The notes below the pieces were generated by a model. The model made no database searches, was not told where the DNA came from, and saw nothing but the letters and a program-made list of their open reading frames with translations. 64,000 nucleotides of DNA from Dimorphilus gyrociliatus (Eukaryota; Annelida; Polychaeta; Dinophilidae): contig CAJFCJ010000004.1 in the NCBI GenBank assembly GCA_904063045.1, positions 432,195-496,194 of the forward strand, read 5' to 3'. Made by a program: the position numbers and the translations under genes. Of this stretch, positions 35,350 through 45,996 are shown piece by piece. How positions within the stretch are numbered: position 1 is the stretch's first letter; each line of letters begins with the position of its first letter.

Positions 35350-37473
35350 ATGTCTAGAAGTAGTGAAGATGAAGTTCGTTATCAGAGAAGATCAATTAGT
35401 TTCGACATAGGTCTCTATGCCGAAGCGCTTGAAATGTCGTATGATGAAAATAAGGATTCAAACTTTGAAATATTGAATCAAAGAGTTAGTAAAAAGGCTA
35501 GCTGGAATGAGGATACATCTTTATTGGATATGGTTTGTATATTAAAGATAATCTAAGTTGAAAATATCTATGAAAAATGTATATAAACAACTCTGGTACT
35601 TTATTAGTACAATATAATAGATATCGTCAGAGATAAATCAAAACTACTAAATACCAGCATAAAGACAAGACAAAAAATGCTACGCTGTCTTTGTTCTCTT
35701 ATCATTTTTATATCAATATACATTGAAATATATTAGTATGTTTGGTGTGAACAATGGTTCAAAACAATAAAAAAAATTCACTTCTTTGATAGCCTTCGAA
35801 AGATAATAATAGATACAGTATATGTACTGTATATATTGTGTAATACTATTCAAATAGTAGTTTCCCACCCTCTTTCGTGTTTTATTATATTTCATCATGT
35901 TTAATAAACAAATCGTAAGAGAAGTGCTATGTCACATATCGAATTTCAAAAGGAAATATTTACACTCAACACAGGTCATTGATAAATGATATCAAAGAAG
36001 TAAAAATACAAGTATTAAATATTTATCTATTAAACGGATTAATCAATTTTCTAATTAATTAAATACTTTTACCCTTTTGTAAATTACAAAGCAGTTAAAT
36101 AGTTAATAACAAATACTTATTATATAACTATGCATTTGCATTTAGCTACAAAGTTAAGTATATGTAATCGTTTATATCTTGTAGGTAGGTTACAATCTTT
36201 GTAATTCCTCTATCTCTCTCCCTATCTCATATTCATATAATTATCACTGCCAAATTATCTTCGTCATCCATATGTTATAGTTAATTAATTTCATTTAATA
36301 TAGTCTATATTTATTTCTTTTCTCTAGCTAATATGTCATTTCTTTCCTATGTAGACACCCGGCTATATTGATAAAAAGCGAGATTTAACTAATGGCTATG
36401 ACGTCATACTTAAAAGATTGGCGAATAGATTAACAACTGTTGAGAATGCTAAATATATTGACTATTTTATAAGAGAAAAATCATTTTTAAAATTGCCAAA
36501 AATTAAAGAAAAATCCTACTTAAAAAAGCAAGATTCTGCACTCATTGAACAATATAATATAAAATGCTATTTTGGTGTTGAAAAGCTATCAGAAGCTGGA
36601 TTTTATTACGATGAAGATGAAGAATTAATCAAATGTTTCTATTGTTCGAAAAGAGCATCTAGGAAATCGTATTACGAAGATATTTGGAAGCAACATTTAA
36701 CAAATTGTAATTTTGTAATGTATTTAAAAGGTTATAAATTCTTTGTTGAAAACTGCAAATTGGATGAAATTAAATTTGAAATTTTAATGAAAAATGACTA
36801 TATATATGGAGTAAAAGGTATAACAACAATTACGTATATATATATATATATATATACTGTATATAAATTTATAAATGATGACAATGAGTCATTTTTTAAA
36901 TCAATTAAAAACGAAACTAGATTAGATAAAATGGCTTTAGAATTTAATAGATTTTAATATATTTCTTTACTTAGTATATCCTCATTACCAGTTAACCTAT
37001 TATATTCTCATAAAATGTAAAATCTAAGGATAGTATTACTATTGTTGTTGTAAAAAAAGACATACATATACTATCTTATTTTAGTATTTTTGTTATTGCT
37101 ACAACAATTATGCTCTATATGAAACGAATTCAGACTAACATCTATTTTCTTTTTAGAAGAGGAGATGGATGAACCTAACTATCAAACATTTAAGAGCCGT
37201 TTAGAGACATTTCAAGATGTCTCCTTTGATAATACCTCTGTAAAATTTGCAGAAGCTGGATTCTTTTGCAATTCGGTTAATAATGTTAAATGCTTTTTTT
37301 GTGGTTTAATATTGAAAAATTGGAAACAGTATACTGACAGAACGCCTCTAGAGTATCATGCTCATTTTTCAAAAACGTGTTTCTACGTCATTACTGTTGC
37401 AGGACAAATATTCGCAGATACTTGCAGAAATGATCAGAATTTTAATTGCAAGTTAGAATCTAATCAAAGCTGA
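35350..37473 (+). CDS. Protein with two degenerate BIR domains (IAP family)
   Basis: Three exons, 35350-35532, 36355-36817 and 37157-37473 (phases 0 and 1); 320 residues. BIR domains bind zinc and, in inhibitor-of-apoptosis proteins, IAP-binding motifs of caspases and their regulators. Seen: BIR-like unit 1 with LSEAGFYYDEDEELIKCFYC and a short H-x3-C end (QHLTNC) in place of H-x6-C. Unit 2 has FKSRLETF, FAEAGFF and CFFCGLILKNW, then HAHFSKTC with canonical H-x6-C spacing. No RING, CARD or UBA follows the second unit. Exon 1 encodes a serine/charged leader. Unit 2 keeps all four zinc ligands; unit 1 may not fold in the usual way. This could be a lineage-specific IAP or a BIR-repeat relative. 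Intron 1 is 822 bp; intron 2 carries a TA tract. Confidence 0.8.
36835..36856. repeat. (TA)n tract with CTGTATATA end
   Basis: TA run directly followed by CTGTATATAAAT, inside intron 2 of the BIR gene. Confidence 0.8.
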
Positions 37474-38394
37474 ATAGAATAATAATTACCTACATTTAAT
37501 CCTATAAAATTCGAAATGTATAATCTCCCATGTTTCTCTCTTAATTATTTAACGATATAAAAGCATCTATTTCTCTATTTGAGAAGGTTACAGTCTAGTT
37601 TAACTAAACAAGGAAATACTAAGAAATCAAATTCCTGGAATTCCTCGGAAGAATTTTCAGATTATATCACGGAATAAGCATACAAGTTTCATATGAAATT
37701 AGATTGACTATGACGTCATAGCTTGCGGGAGAAAGAAAAAAATGACGCTAACATCGAATTATATTATAACTGTATAGTGTTTACTCCATCTTTTTTTAGT
37801 AATACTATTCGTCTGAAATAAAAAAAAAGCATGGCAAATATTCATTTCTAACTCTTATATTCGATGATTTTCAAATCAACGATATTATCACAATTGGTAC
37901 AATATTACATATATATGTAGTTTTTTTTTTGACCAGATTACACGAACACAACTATTTAAAAATATATATAATTCACGTTAAATAGAAAAATGACTATTAT
38001 GCATTATAAATGAATTTTTTAAGATTAATACTGACAATCAGTCAAACGCACAGTAAAGATAAAAATAATAGCTAAAAGATATATAAGTAAAATAAACAAT
38101 TTAGCAATATATTCATTATTTTCTGACACTTTTTCATTCTCAATATATCTAGGCCATAAGAACCAATAAGGACTTTGAAATTTACGAATATTCATTTCTT
38201 ATTTTGTTGTAAATCAAAGCTAATTGTGTCTGTCCTTTAAGTTGATATAATCAAAATAACAAATTATTTTTTTTCAGTTTCATTTTTGTTTAAATAAAGA
38301 TTTAAAACAAATTAATCAGAGATAGTTTTAAAGTTGATATGAAGCTTACTACTTCCGGAATGGTTTTTAATAGTTTTCAGTCAAGTTTACCAGT
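37474..38394. other. Convergent spacer BIR gene / RNF11
   Basis: About 0.9 kb. It holds the 14 bp perfect CRE palindrome CTATGACGTCATAG at 37708-37721 and poly(T)/poly(A) runs. No gene recognised. Confidence 0.45.
37708..37721. promoter_or_regulatory. Palindromic CRE CTATGACGTCATAG
   Basis: A perfect 14 bp palindrome around TGACGTCA. The 13-mer CTATGACGTCATA also occurs at 36396-36408 in exon 2 of the BIR gene. CREB/ATF binding is inferred only. Confidence 0.35.
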
Positions 38395-39422
38395 TTATTG
38401 AGTATCATATGTAGAAAGAAGAGCTGCGTCAACCGGTTCCATACAGGATGGACAAGTGGCTGATCTCATTAACCAGTCATCTATACACTCTCTATGATAA
38501 GTATGAAGACAAGGTAAAAATCTCAGCTGATCGCCTAGTACAAAATCTCCCATGCATATTACGCATCTGAAAAATAAGACTGCATTAGCATTTGAAAAAC
38601 AAGAAAAAACAAATATCCTTGACATGCAAAAGTCATTCTAAACTATTCTATAAATAGACTACTAAATAAACGTTTGTAATAGTATTCTTAGTGTAGGTAT
38701 ATAAAATCCAATAGACTTTTTGATGTAAATACAGTAAATTTAAATATTCAAAAGTTTTGTTTACGTCAGCGAAGAAACTGTAGCCTTCTTATTAAATTTT
38801 ATGTTATTACAATTGAATTTTTATCGATTTGGTATGTTAAGCTTGAAAAATATAAAAAACTCAAACTGATTACTTCACGCTAAAAAATTGAACTTACTCT
38901 TTTCCTTTCTTATCCGAACCGTCATAAACACCTGTGGGTAGATGTTGTAATAGACCTAATCGTTTTGCTATCTTTATTTGTTCATCTTCTGTCAGTTGGC
39001 TGGCTGGCCTACTTACATTGGGTGATGGATAATAGATCGGCACACTTTCCTATAAACAAAAGAAAATAAATTAATTTACAAGTTCAGATATGTTTTAAAT
39101 AATAAAAATATTTTTGTCATTCGACTTTGACAGCGCCCTCTAATATTTTCAACATCATGTAAATTTCCTGTTATTCATCCTGTTCGTGATATAATTTAAC
39201 TTTCTATATAAATAACTAGCTACTACTATAAAATATCTTATTCCTAATGTACTTTTCATGTGGCTTGAAGCTTTCTTATCTGAAAAAAATATATAAAACA
39301 GCTGATTACGAAACCTCGTATGGAGGTGGTGGTCCTATATTCGAATCTGACGTTTCGTGGCTGTCGCTACCACGTAGTAAAGATATATCATCTTGTGTTT
39401 GAGACTTTAAACAGTTTCCCAT
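38395..39422 (-). CDS. RNF11: RNF11, RING-H2 E3 ubiquitin ligase adaptor
   Basis: Three minus-strand exons: 39422-39315, 39049-38898 and 38566-38395; 143 residues (human 154). RNF11 is a membrane-anchored RING protein working with NEDD4-family ligases, ITCH and the A20 complex. Seen: MGNCLKS with Gly2 for myristoylation and Cys4 for palmitoylation, then DDISLL. GPPPPYE is a PPxY motif for WW domains. QLTEDEQIKIAKRLGLLQHLP follows, and the RING-H2 is CVICMGDF, FLPCLHTYHRECIDDWL and CPSCMEPVDAALLS. Conservation with vertebrate RNF11 is very high, so orthology is firm. The first donor is GAG|GTTTCG, a weak consensus, but the phase and family fit. Confidence 0.95.
39131..39144. promoter_or_regulatory. 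CTCF-like site CAGCGCCCTCTAAT
   Basis: The minus strand reads ATTAGAGGGCGCTG, matching the AGRGGGCGC form of the CTCF core. It lies in RNF11 intron 1, about 170 bp from the RNF11 first-exon donor. Confidence 0.4.
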
Positions 39423-41455
39423 CTTATGCACTCAGTTTTTCGTCCATACGATAAAAATTTCTTGGTTTTTTCAACGTTTTTCCGAGTTGAATCATAACGT
39501 TGAGGACAAAGATGAAAGTAGGTGTGCTACGGTCATATTAATACGCTTTGTTTTGATAATACGCGAAAAATAGTTCCAAGTAAACATTGGATATTCCAAT
39601 CACAAATAAGTCGTATAAAATTTTTTTAAATATATTTTCATTAAATACAGACAAAAAGAATTTCAATAGTGAATAAAAATATATATAAACAATAAAATGG
39701 TAAAATAATTAGCGGGAAAATTCGAAAAGAATTCGATTCCCTTTTTGCAAATAATTCTCTTATTATTTTATTGTTAAATTAAATACTTATATTGGTATAG
39801 ATGAGAAAAATGATCATAGTTTAATTTTTATACTATAATAGCTGTTAAATTGCTAATATAAAGGTAATAAATTGAATTTAAAAAAAAAACATAGCAAAAA
39901 AAGAGAACAGATGTCGCTAAAAATTATTTTCGATCAATATATGATTTACTATAATATTCTATATTTTTCTTCTTTTTATCAATGAATACAAGACAATTTT
40001 TGTCTTTTTAATGCTATATTTAGCAATTAAATTGATTAAAATATAAAATATTGCAAGTTTTTAGTTGTAAGTACATTTTTATTCGTTTATTAATAGCTCA
40101 GCAAGTCGTAATAGTTTAATTATATATAGACAAGTAAATCTATAAGAATTTTAATAGAAATTTCAAGTGAAATTCTATTTAATTCTATATAAAATGTATG
40201 AATATCTTCTTTATAAGAATTTCACTATTAGGAGAAAAGAGTAGGTGGCTGTTTTTTTTTATATAATAAGTTTTCTTTGTTCTTATAGAACAAAGATCGT
40301 ATCTTAATTAATAATTAAACCATTCAGAATTATTTTGCTATTATTTTTTCCATTCGTAATTTTTTAATTTTGTAGCCATCTATTGTTATTTTTTAAGATT
40401 TAATAGAAAAATATATCATTTATTAAGTAGGCTTATATTAATATATTGGCCAAATGTTAAATAGTTGGTCGTCTAGACTACAAGTAAAAAAGTGATTGAT
40501 TCCTTTTTTGAAAACTTTACCATTATTATTCTGGGGAAATGGCTAGAGACAGTCAATTGTTATATATATATATATGTACTTTATATAGCGAAACTATATA
40601 TTTTAAATAAAGAAACATATAGTATTCATAGTAGGGATTTAATCTAAGAATAAATAGTTATTGAACCTATTTCAATGGCTTCTTAACTAGGGCTATAATT
40701 GCTTCTATTTGAATGAAAAAATTCTAATTTATAATCTTATTGAAGGAGAAATATCTTTAATCTATACTATAAGTGCGTGTGTTTTATTTAGAACTTGTTT
40801 TAAAAAAGACTATATAGGGCATTAACCTTATAGATCTCCACCCCCTCCGCCTCCGTTTGCAGTGAAATGTACATTATTTCTGCATAAACATCTTATAATC
40901 TATCACAAATTAATAATGTTGTTTTATTATGCTGTGTTTATGTGATAATAATCATAACAATAATAAAAAAAGCAACAACTTTTCCTGTTCCCTAATACAA
41001 AAGGGGAAGTAATCATTTCTAACCGCTTGGAACGCCACTCGATTCTTTTGAAATAAGATCTGACAAGCGATGCAGTTTTCCTTTAATAAAATAACCCTCT
41101 ATAATTGTAATTAGATTTTACATTTGTTTTTGCGTAGTTATCTAAATTTTCAACTAATTAACAATTTGTTTCATTGAATTAGGACTAAAAAATCTATATA
41201 AATGTATACGAAAACTTTTCAGGGAAACCGAGAGAAGGCGTTCTGGATATTAAGTGCGTAAATATTTTACAGCAAGATGGCGCAGTCTTGAATGCAGTCC
41301 GCGCCTTATCCGTCGATCAATAGCGAAAAAAATAGAGTCAGCCGCTGAATCCATTTCTGTAAAAAGCGGCAGATGCCGCGCTTAATTTAGCGGAATTTCT
41401 TCCTATAAAATGTCTTGCTATCACTTGTTAAATTTGAAACGTTTGGTAACCGAAC
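39423..41455. other. Divergent intergenic region RNF11 / UNC93A
   Basis: About 2 kb with no recognised gene. A 21 bp perfect inverted repeat, CTTTGTTCT-TAT-AGAACAAAG, lies at 40275-40295. A GC-rich block at 41220-41400 just before UNC93A carries the CTCF-like or YY1-like word AGCAAGATGGCGCAG (41271-41285) and two mutually exclusive hairpins at 41341-41380. An upstream ATG at 41409 is in a different frame from the UNC93A start. Confidence 0.45.
41271..41285. promoter_or_regulatory. AGATGGCGC core upstream of UNC93A
   Basis: AGCAAGATGGCGCAG lies about 170 bp upstream of the UNC93A start codon. The core fits the CTCF-like series. AAGATGGCG also fits YY1, so the binding protein is ambiguous here. 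Confidence 0.4.
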
Positions 41456-44400
41456 ATGTCTTCTCCTTACGCCTCTCTGGCAATTATCAGCGGGGTCTAT
41501 CTTTTGGTTATGACTGCCTATACAGCACTGGAAGTTCTACAAAGTTCTATCAATGTTAAGAAAGGTTTGTTTGCGATCAGTGTTCTATACTTCTGCAAAT
41601 TCCTCTCCTGCTTCTGGTCACCTTTGCTGGTTCGATTAGCAACTGCAAAATGGACGATAGTCCTATGTATTATACCACATACCATATTTATTACATCAAA
41701 TTTTTTTGGCAAATGGCAAACTTTAATACCGGCGGCAGCTCTACTTGGTTTTGTAACGGGACCTTTCTGGACAACCCAAGGAGTTTATGTGACAGCGTTA
41801 AGTGTTGAACATTCGAAAAATTCAGGAGAAGCAGTTTCAGGTTCCCTATCGCACTTCAATGGCATATTTTTTACAGTCATGTCGAGGAAAGTGATTTAGT
41901 TTAAAAGATTTATCTTTAATTTTTAGTAAATTAAGTGAAAGAGTATTTAAAAATTTCTTCCATTTGTACTTTTATAATGAGCAAAAAAGAGAGTAGGAAG
42001 GAAAAAGAGAGAGAAAATCTTTAATAGGGAAAGTTCACACAAACTAAAAAGATTTTCCTTTCATTTTCTTTTAGTTTTATAAGTATAACAGTATTGCTGT
42101 TATTTCAATCAGATATATTTAAAAGAAAATATTCCAGAATGCTAATCATGTGGTTTTTGGCATGTTTGGAAAAGTACTATGTCAATTATAATCTAAATCA
42201 TTTCCCTCAACCATTTCTCTTTGATTCGGCATAATAGTGTTTTGATATTTGGTAACCTAATTTCATCCGTTGTACTACAAAATACCCCAGAACAGGCCAC
42301 TTCGTCTAATGCCACAATATCGTCCTCAGTACTGGAATGTGGAGCTCAGTACTGCAAACCAAACTCTTCGGAAAGACAGAAGTCTAACATGGAGTTTGGA
42401 GATTTAAAACTTACTCTGCTTATCGGTTGTTTTCTGGCTATTAATGCACTAGGCCTACTACTTGCCGTATTTGGATTGAAAAATGTTGAACGAAGAAACG
42501 AAGGAAGTGAAAACTCAACGCCTATCAAACATATCATAAAAAATCAAATTATATCAATATTCAAAATGATTGGTTCAAAAGATTTTATACCTCTAATCCC
42601 AATGTCCATACTGCTTGCTCTCCCTCTTGCCCTTCTTGGATCAGCGTATGCCGAAGCCTACGTAAGTTGAATTGTTTTTGTTTATACTGTAGTATATCGT
42701 GTGATTTATACCGTAGTCTTTCCTAGTATAGTTTATTAATAGGATATCTACTTGAATCAGAAAGAAATCTTATAACTTTCAACCAGAATCTAAGAAGATT
42801 TCTTAAATTTCTTTAACTAAAAAACTGTATAATTATAGGTATAGTTTCGCTAATTGAATATAAAAATAGCTAAAAAAAAACAGCAAAATCAAATAGATTC
42901 TTTATTTTTATTATTTCTATGATTATTTTTAAAAAAAAAAAACACCTATACAAGAGTGTCTTATGATCGATCTATTCTTAAAACGGTACTACGTCCACCT
43001 TAATCGTACGTTAATACTGGCACGGTCTCTCTTTTATTTACGATCTTGTTATTTTTAGGCGAGGTGAAGAAACTAGGACTATATTATTGACATCAAAAGA
43101 AAATAATATTTAGTTGCTTTATTTTTGATGTTTTAAGCTTAAAAAATAAGACAAAAACTTAAACAGATACAAAACTTAAGATAAGATAGGTATTTCGATA
43201 CATAATCATATACACTAATATCTTTTCTCTATATGTATATATATATATATATAGTGCTCTATTTAGCGTCTATTTACGTCCTTGCGTGTGTTTTTTTCTA
43301 CTACGCATGTAACTAAGCAGATACGCTCTTTGTTATCTAAACACTAGATGGACGGCAAGGGATTTTTACACACTAATAAAGATTAGATGGTTACTAATCA
43401 GTAGGGTAGGCTTAAAGGTTTATTGTGTATATCGTATTTTGTTAGGAAATGACGCTGTTGTTACGTAGGTGCAATAGGTAAATCATTGAGTCATCAACAA
43501 TTACTAGCATAAATCATGAAAAGAAAACCGATATAACGTAGTTTTTAGACAAAAATAATATCAAAATTTTCATATATCGATTAAAATACATATTTCAATC
43601 GAAAAGGTAATAATACCAACGACTATAAAGAATGTAAGATTTTTATTCATATATTATTTTTTTGTAATAATACCCCCTGTAACTTATCGTTATGATTAAT
43701 GAGAAAACGAATGATTTATGTGAACCCTAAGCTGTCAGAATAGGCTTAAGGAGACAGAGGTAAATGAACTATCAGATCAAATTTAACATATAACATCAAT
43801 AACTTATTATTTTAAAAAAATATGAGGTTTTATAGTTATAAATAAATTTTTTTTGATCTATTTAAAGAAATTCATTAATGAATTTTAAACCATGCTTTTA
43901 AAACTTTTATAGTAATTTAATAGGAACAAATTGAATATTAATTCATCTTTTCTTTATCAGCTATACATATCAAGGCATTGACATCTGTTATTAACTATTG
44001 CCCTTTTTATCCTTTCTTTTTCAAGCTTTTATATTTCTATGATATAATTATTTCTAGTGTAGGGGCTGGAGGAATGGAAAGGGTATGATAATTTTCTTCC
44101 CATAGGATATGATAGGATCTTATTAATAAATTTAAACGGCTGAAGAGTAAATTGGGATTATTACAGTCGCGATATTAAGTAATTATAACAAGAGTAAAAA
44201 TATCTAAAATTCCAAATATCTTGATTTACAAATGAAGTTTATGGTTAGGAATAATTTTTTCTGTAAGAGAGATGACTTATGAGGCATCAGGCAAAATTTT
44301 TTAAAATATCTATATTTTAATGATCAGTTTTTCACTCTTTTTTTTACAATACTATCAATTTAGACCGCTATTAAGTAATTATAACAAATCAATCAGGTCC

Positions 44401-45479
44401 ATCAAAAGTACTTTTTTTATTTTACTTATACATTTTTAGATAGGCAAATGATTGTAAATGATAAAATTTTCAAATTTAATACTTGGTATGTATGCCTTTT
44501 GCCTTTCTTACTGCATTTAGCCTCCTTTCAATAGAGGCATACAATCCCTGTATCCCAAAATTTGATATTTTGAAAAATTCCTTCTCAAAAATTACCTACA
44601 GCTCTTTCAAATTTCTCCTGGCGATTTTATGTGGTCTACCAGACATATGCAGGTCATTTATTGTTTTAAATTGCTTGAACTGATTTGAATATATTATATT
44701 TTATTCAAATTCTAAAAATAGCTAAGAAAACGTATTTTTATCATCAGTTTAATCATTTCCGGTATTACTCTAAAAATTTGTTTACAAATAAACATTCATT
44801 GATTTTTCTTGCTTCTTTTACTGTTTTTATTTTCTATTGATTTAATATTTTACAGATTGCATGCGCTATTGGTATTGATAAAGTAGGCTATGTTATTATG
44901 GCTAATGGTGTTTTGGCTGTTATCGCTTCATACACTAGTGGTTATCTAGGAAAATGGCTACATCGTGACATACAATTTGCTACCTCATTTGTTATACTAT
45001 TTACGATGATGATTGCTTGGTTCTGTTGGGAACCCCAACCTCAACATCCTTATGTGATTTTCTTCCTCGTTGGTGGGTTAGGTACGTTAGGTCAACACGC
45101 CTATCATACGCAGCTAAATGCATTAATTGGAAGAATATTTAGAGAAGGAGAGACGGCAGCTGCTTTTGCATCATCTCACCTCTTTCAGGGCCTAGCTAGT
45201 AGTACACTATATTTTATCGCAGGATGGACAGGTTGTATTGACATTCAATTGTATTTGACATCTGCTATATTATTTCTGTCGTGTGCTGCATACGCCTGGC
45301 TAACTATTGATATCCGGCGGAATGGCTTTAAGAAGCCAAATGTACAACAAGTAGGAGAAACTGTTCAGGATAATGTGAGAGGTGACGAATCTCTAATGCG
45401 AAAAAGCATTCTCAAAACAGAACCTATATCGGTTGAAAGGTCCAAACTCACAAACACTGAAACTGAAATAGCTTCGTAA
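41456..45479 (+). CDS. UNC93A: UNC93A-like major facilitator membrane protein
   Basis: Three exons: 41456-41880, 42238-42661 and 44856-45479 (phases 2 and 0); about 490 residues. UNC-93 family proteins are 11-12-pass membrane proteins; UNC93A's substrate is unsettled, and relatives regulate K+ channels or carry Toll-like receptors. Seen: TAYTALEVLQSSIN, WQTLIPAAALLGFVTGPFWTTQGVYVT, GNLISSVVL after exon 1, an extracellular cysteine-containing loop, a cytosolic loop and SAYAEAY. The third exon starts IACAIGIDKVGYVIMANGV and has HTQLNALIGRIFREGETAAAF. The order and motifs match UNC93A throughout. The first donor (CAT|GTCGAG) is weak, but it is the only GT in the right phase near the end of the open frame, so a missed small exon is possible. 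Intron 2 (2.2 kb) holds a Tc1 relic. Confidence 0.88.
44162..44700 (-). mobile_element. Tc1/mariner transposon relic in UNC93A intron 2
   Basis: Two end-like sequences starting with TA share ATTAAGTAATTATAACAA in the same orientation, at 44162-44191 (starting TACAGTCGCGAT) and 44361-44387 (starting TAGACCGCTA). On the minus strand the right part reads as a Tc1 transposase fragment. FKTINDLHMSGRPHKIARR is the helix-turn-helix linker with the GRP hook. After a gap where the catalytic DDE core should be comes IERRLNAVRKAKGIHTKY then TAA at 44478-44476, the typical Tc1-like C-terminus. The element is internally deleted, broken by at least one stop, and non-autonomous. No matching right terminal repeat was found. 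Confidence 0.65.
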
Positions 45480-45960
45480 CTCTTGTTTCTTGTTTTTTAA
45501 AAAAAAAAATATTTCTAGTTTCAATTTAGCTATACTCTCCTTTTTTTTTATCAGAAGGAAACATTTCGATGTAAAATATATAAACACATTCTAAAGCTGA
45601 TAGCCTACAAAAGAAAGAAAAAAAATACAGACAGACATACTAAATGCCCACATTCATACAATACAAGAATGAAAAAAATGACATATTTGTAATTTATGAA
45701 AAAATAATGTTCTATTTATTTATGAAAGTAATATATATATTTATATATATATATATATATAAAGAAGTAACAAATGAGTTTTGAAAAAATGCAACCTATT
45801 CTGATTTTATCGAACATTTAATATTATGTTGTTTGAATATAAATAATATATACACAGTATGTATATCTATTTGTTTAATATATTTTTAATAACTACTCTT
45901 TAAAACTAATGACAATATTTTCTTTCATAATCAAAAATATGATCAAATACAATTAAGTTA

Positions 45961-45996
45961 TATATATATATACTGTATATACAGTATATACACAGT
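45961..45996. repeat. (TA)n with ACTG/CAGT inverted unit
   Basis: TA repeats interrupted by ACTGTATATACAGT, a 14 bp perfect palindrome, then ATATACACAGTCAG. It is an example of a pattern that recurs through the window. Confidence 0.75.

Noticed and set aside
41271-41285. Counting AAGATGGCGC as a certain CTCF site
   Set aside because: AAGATGGCG is also the YY1 core at promoters; kept only as an ambiguous member of the series.
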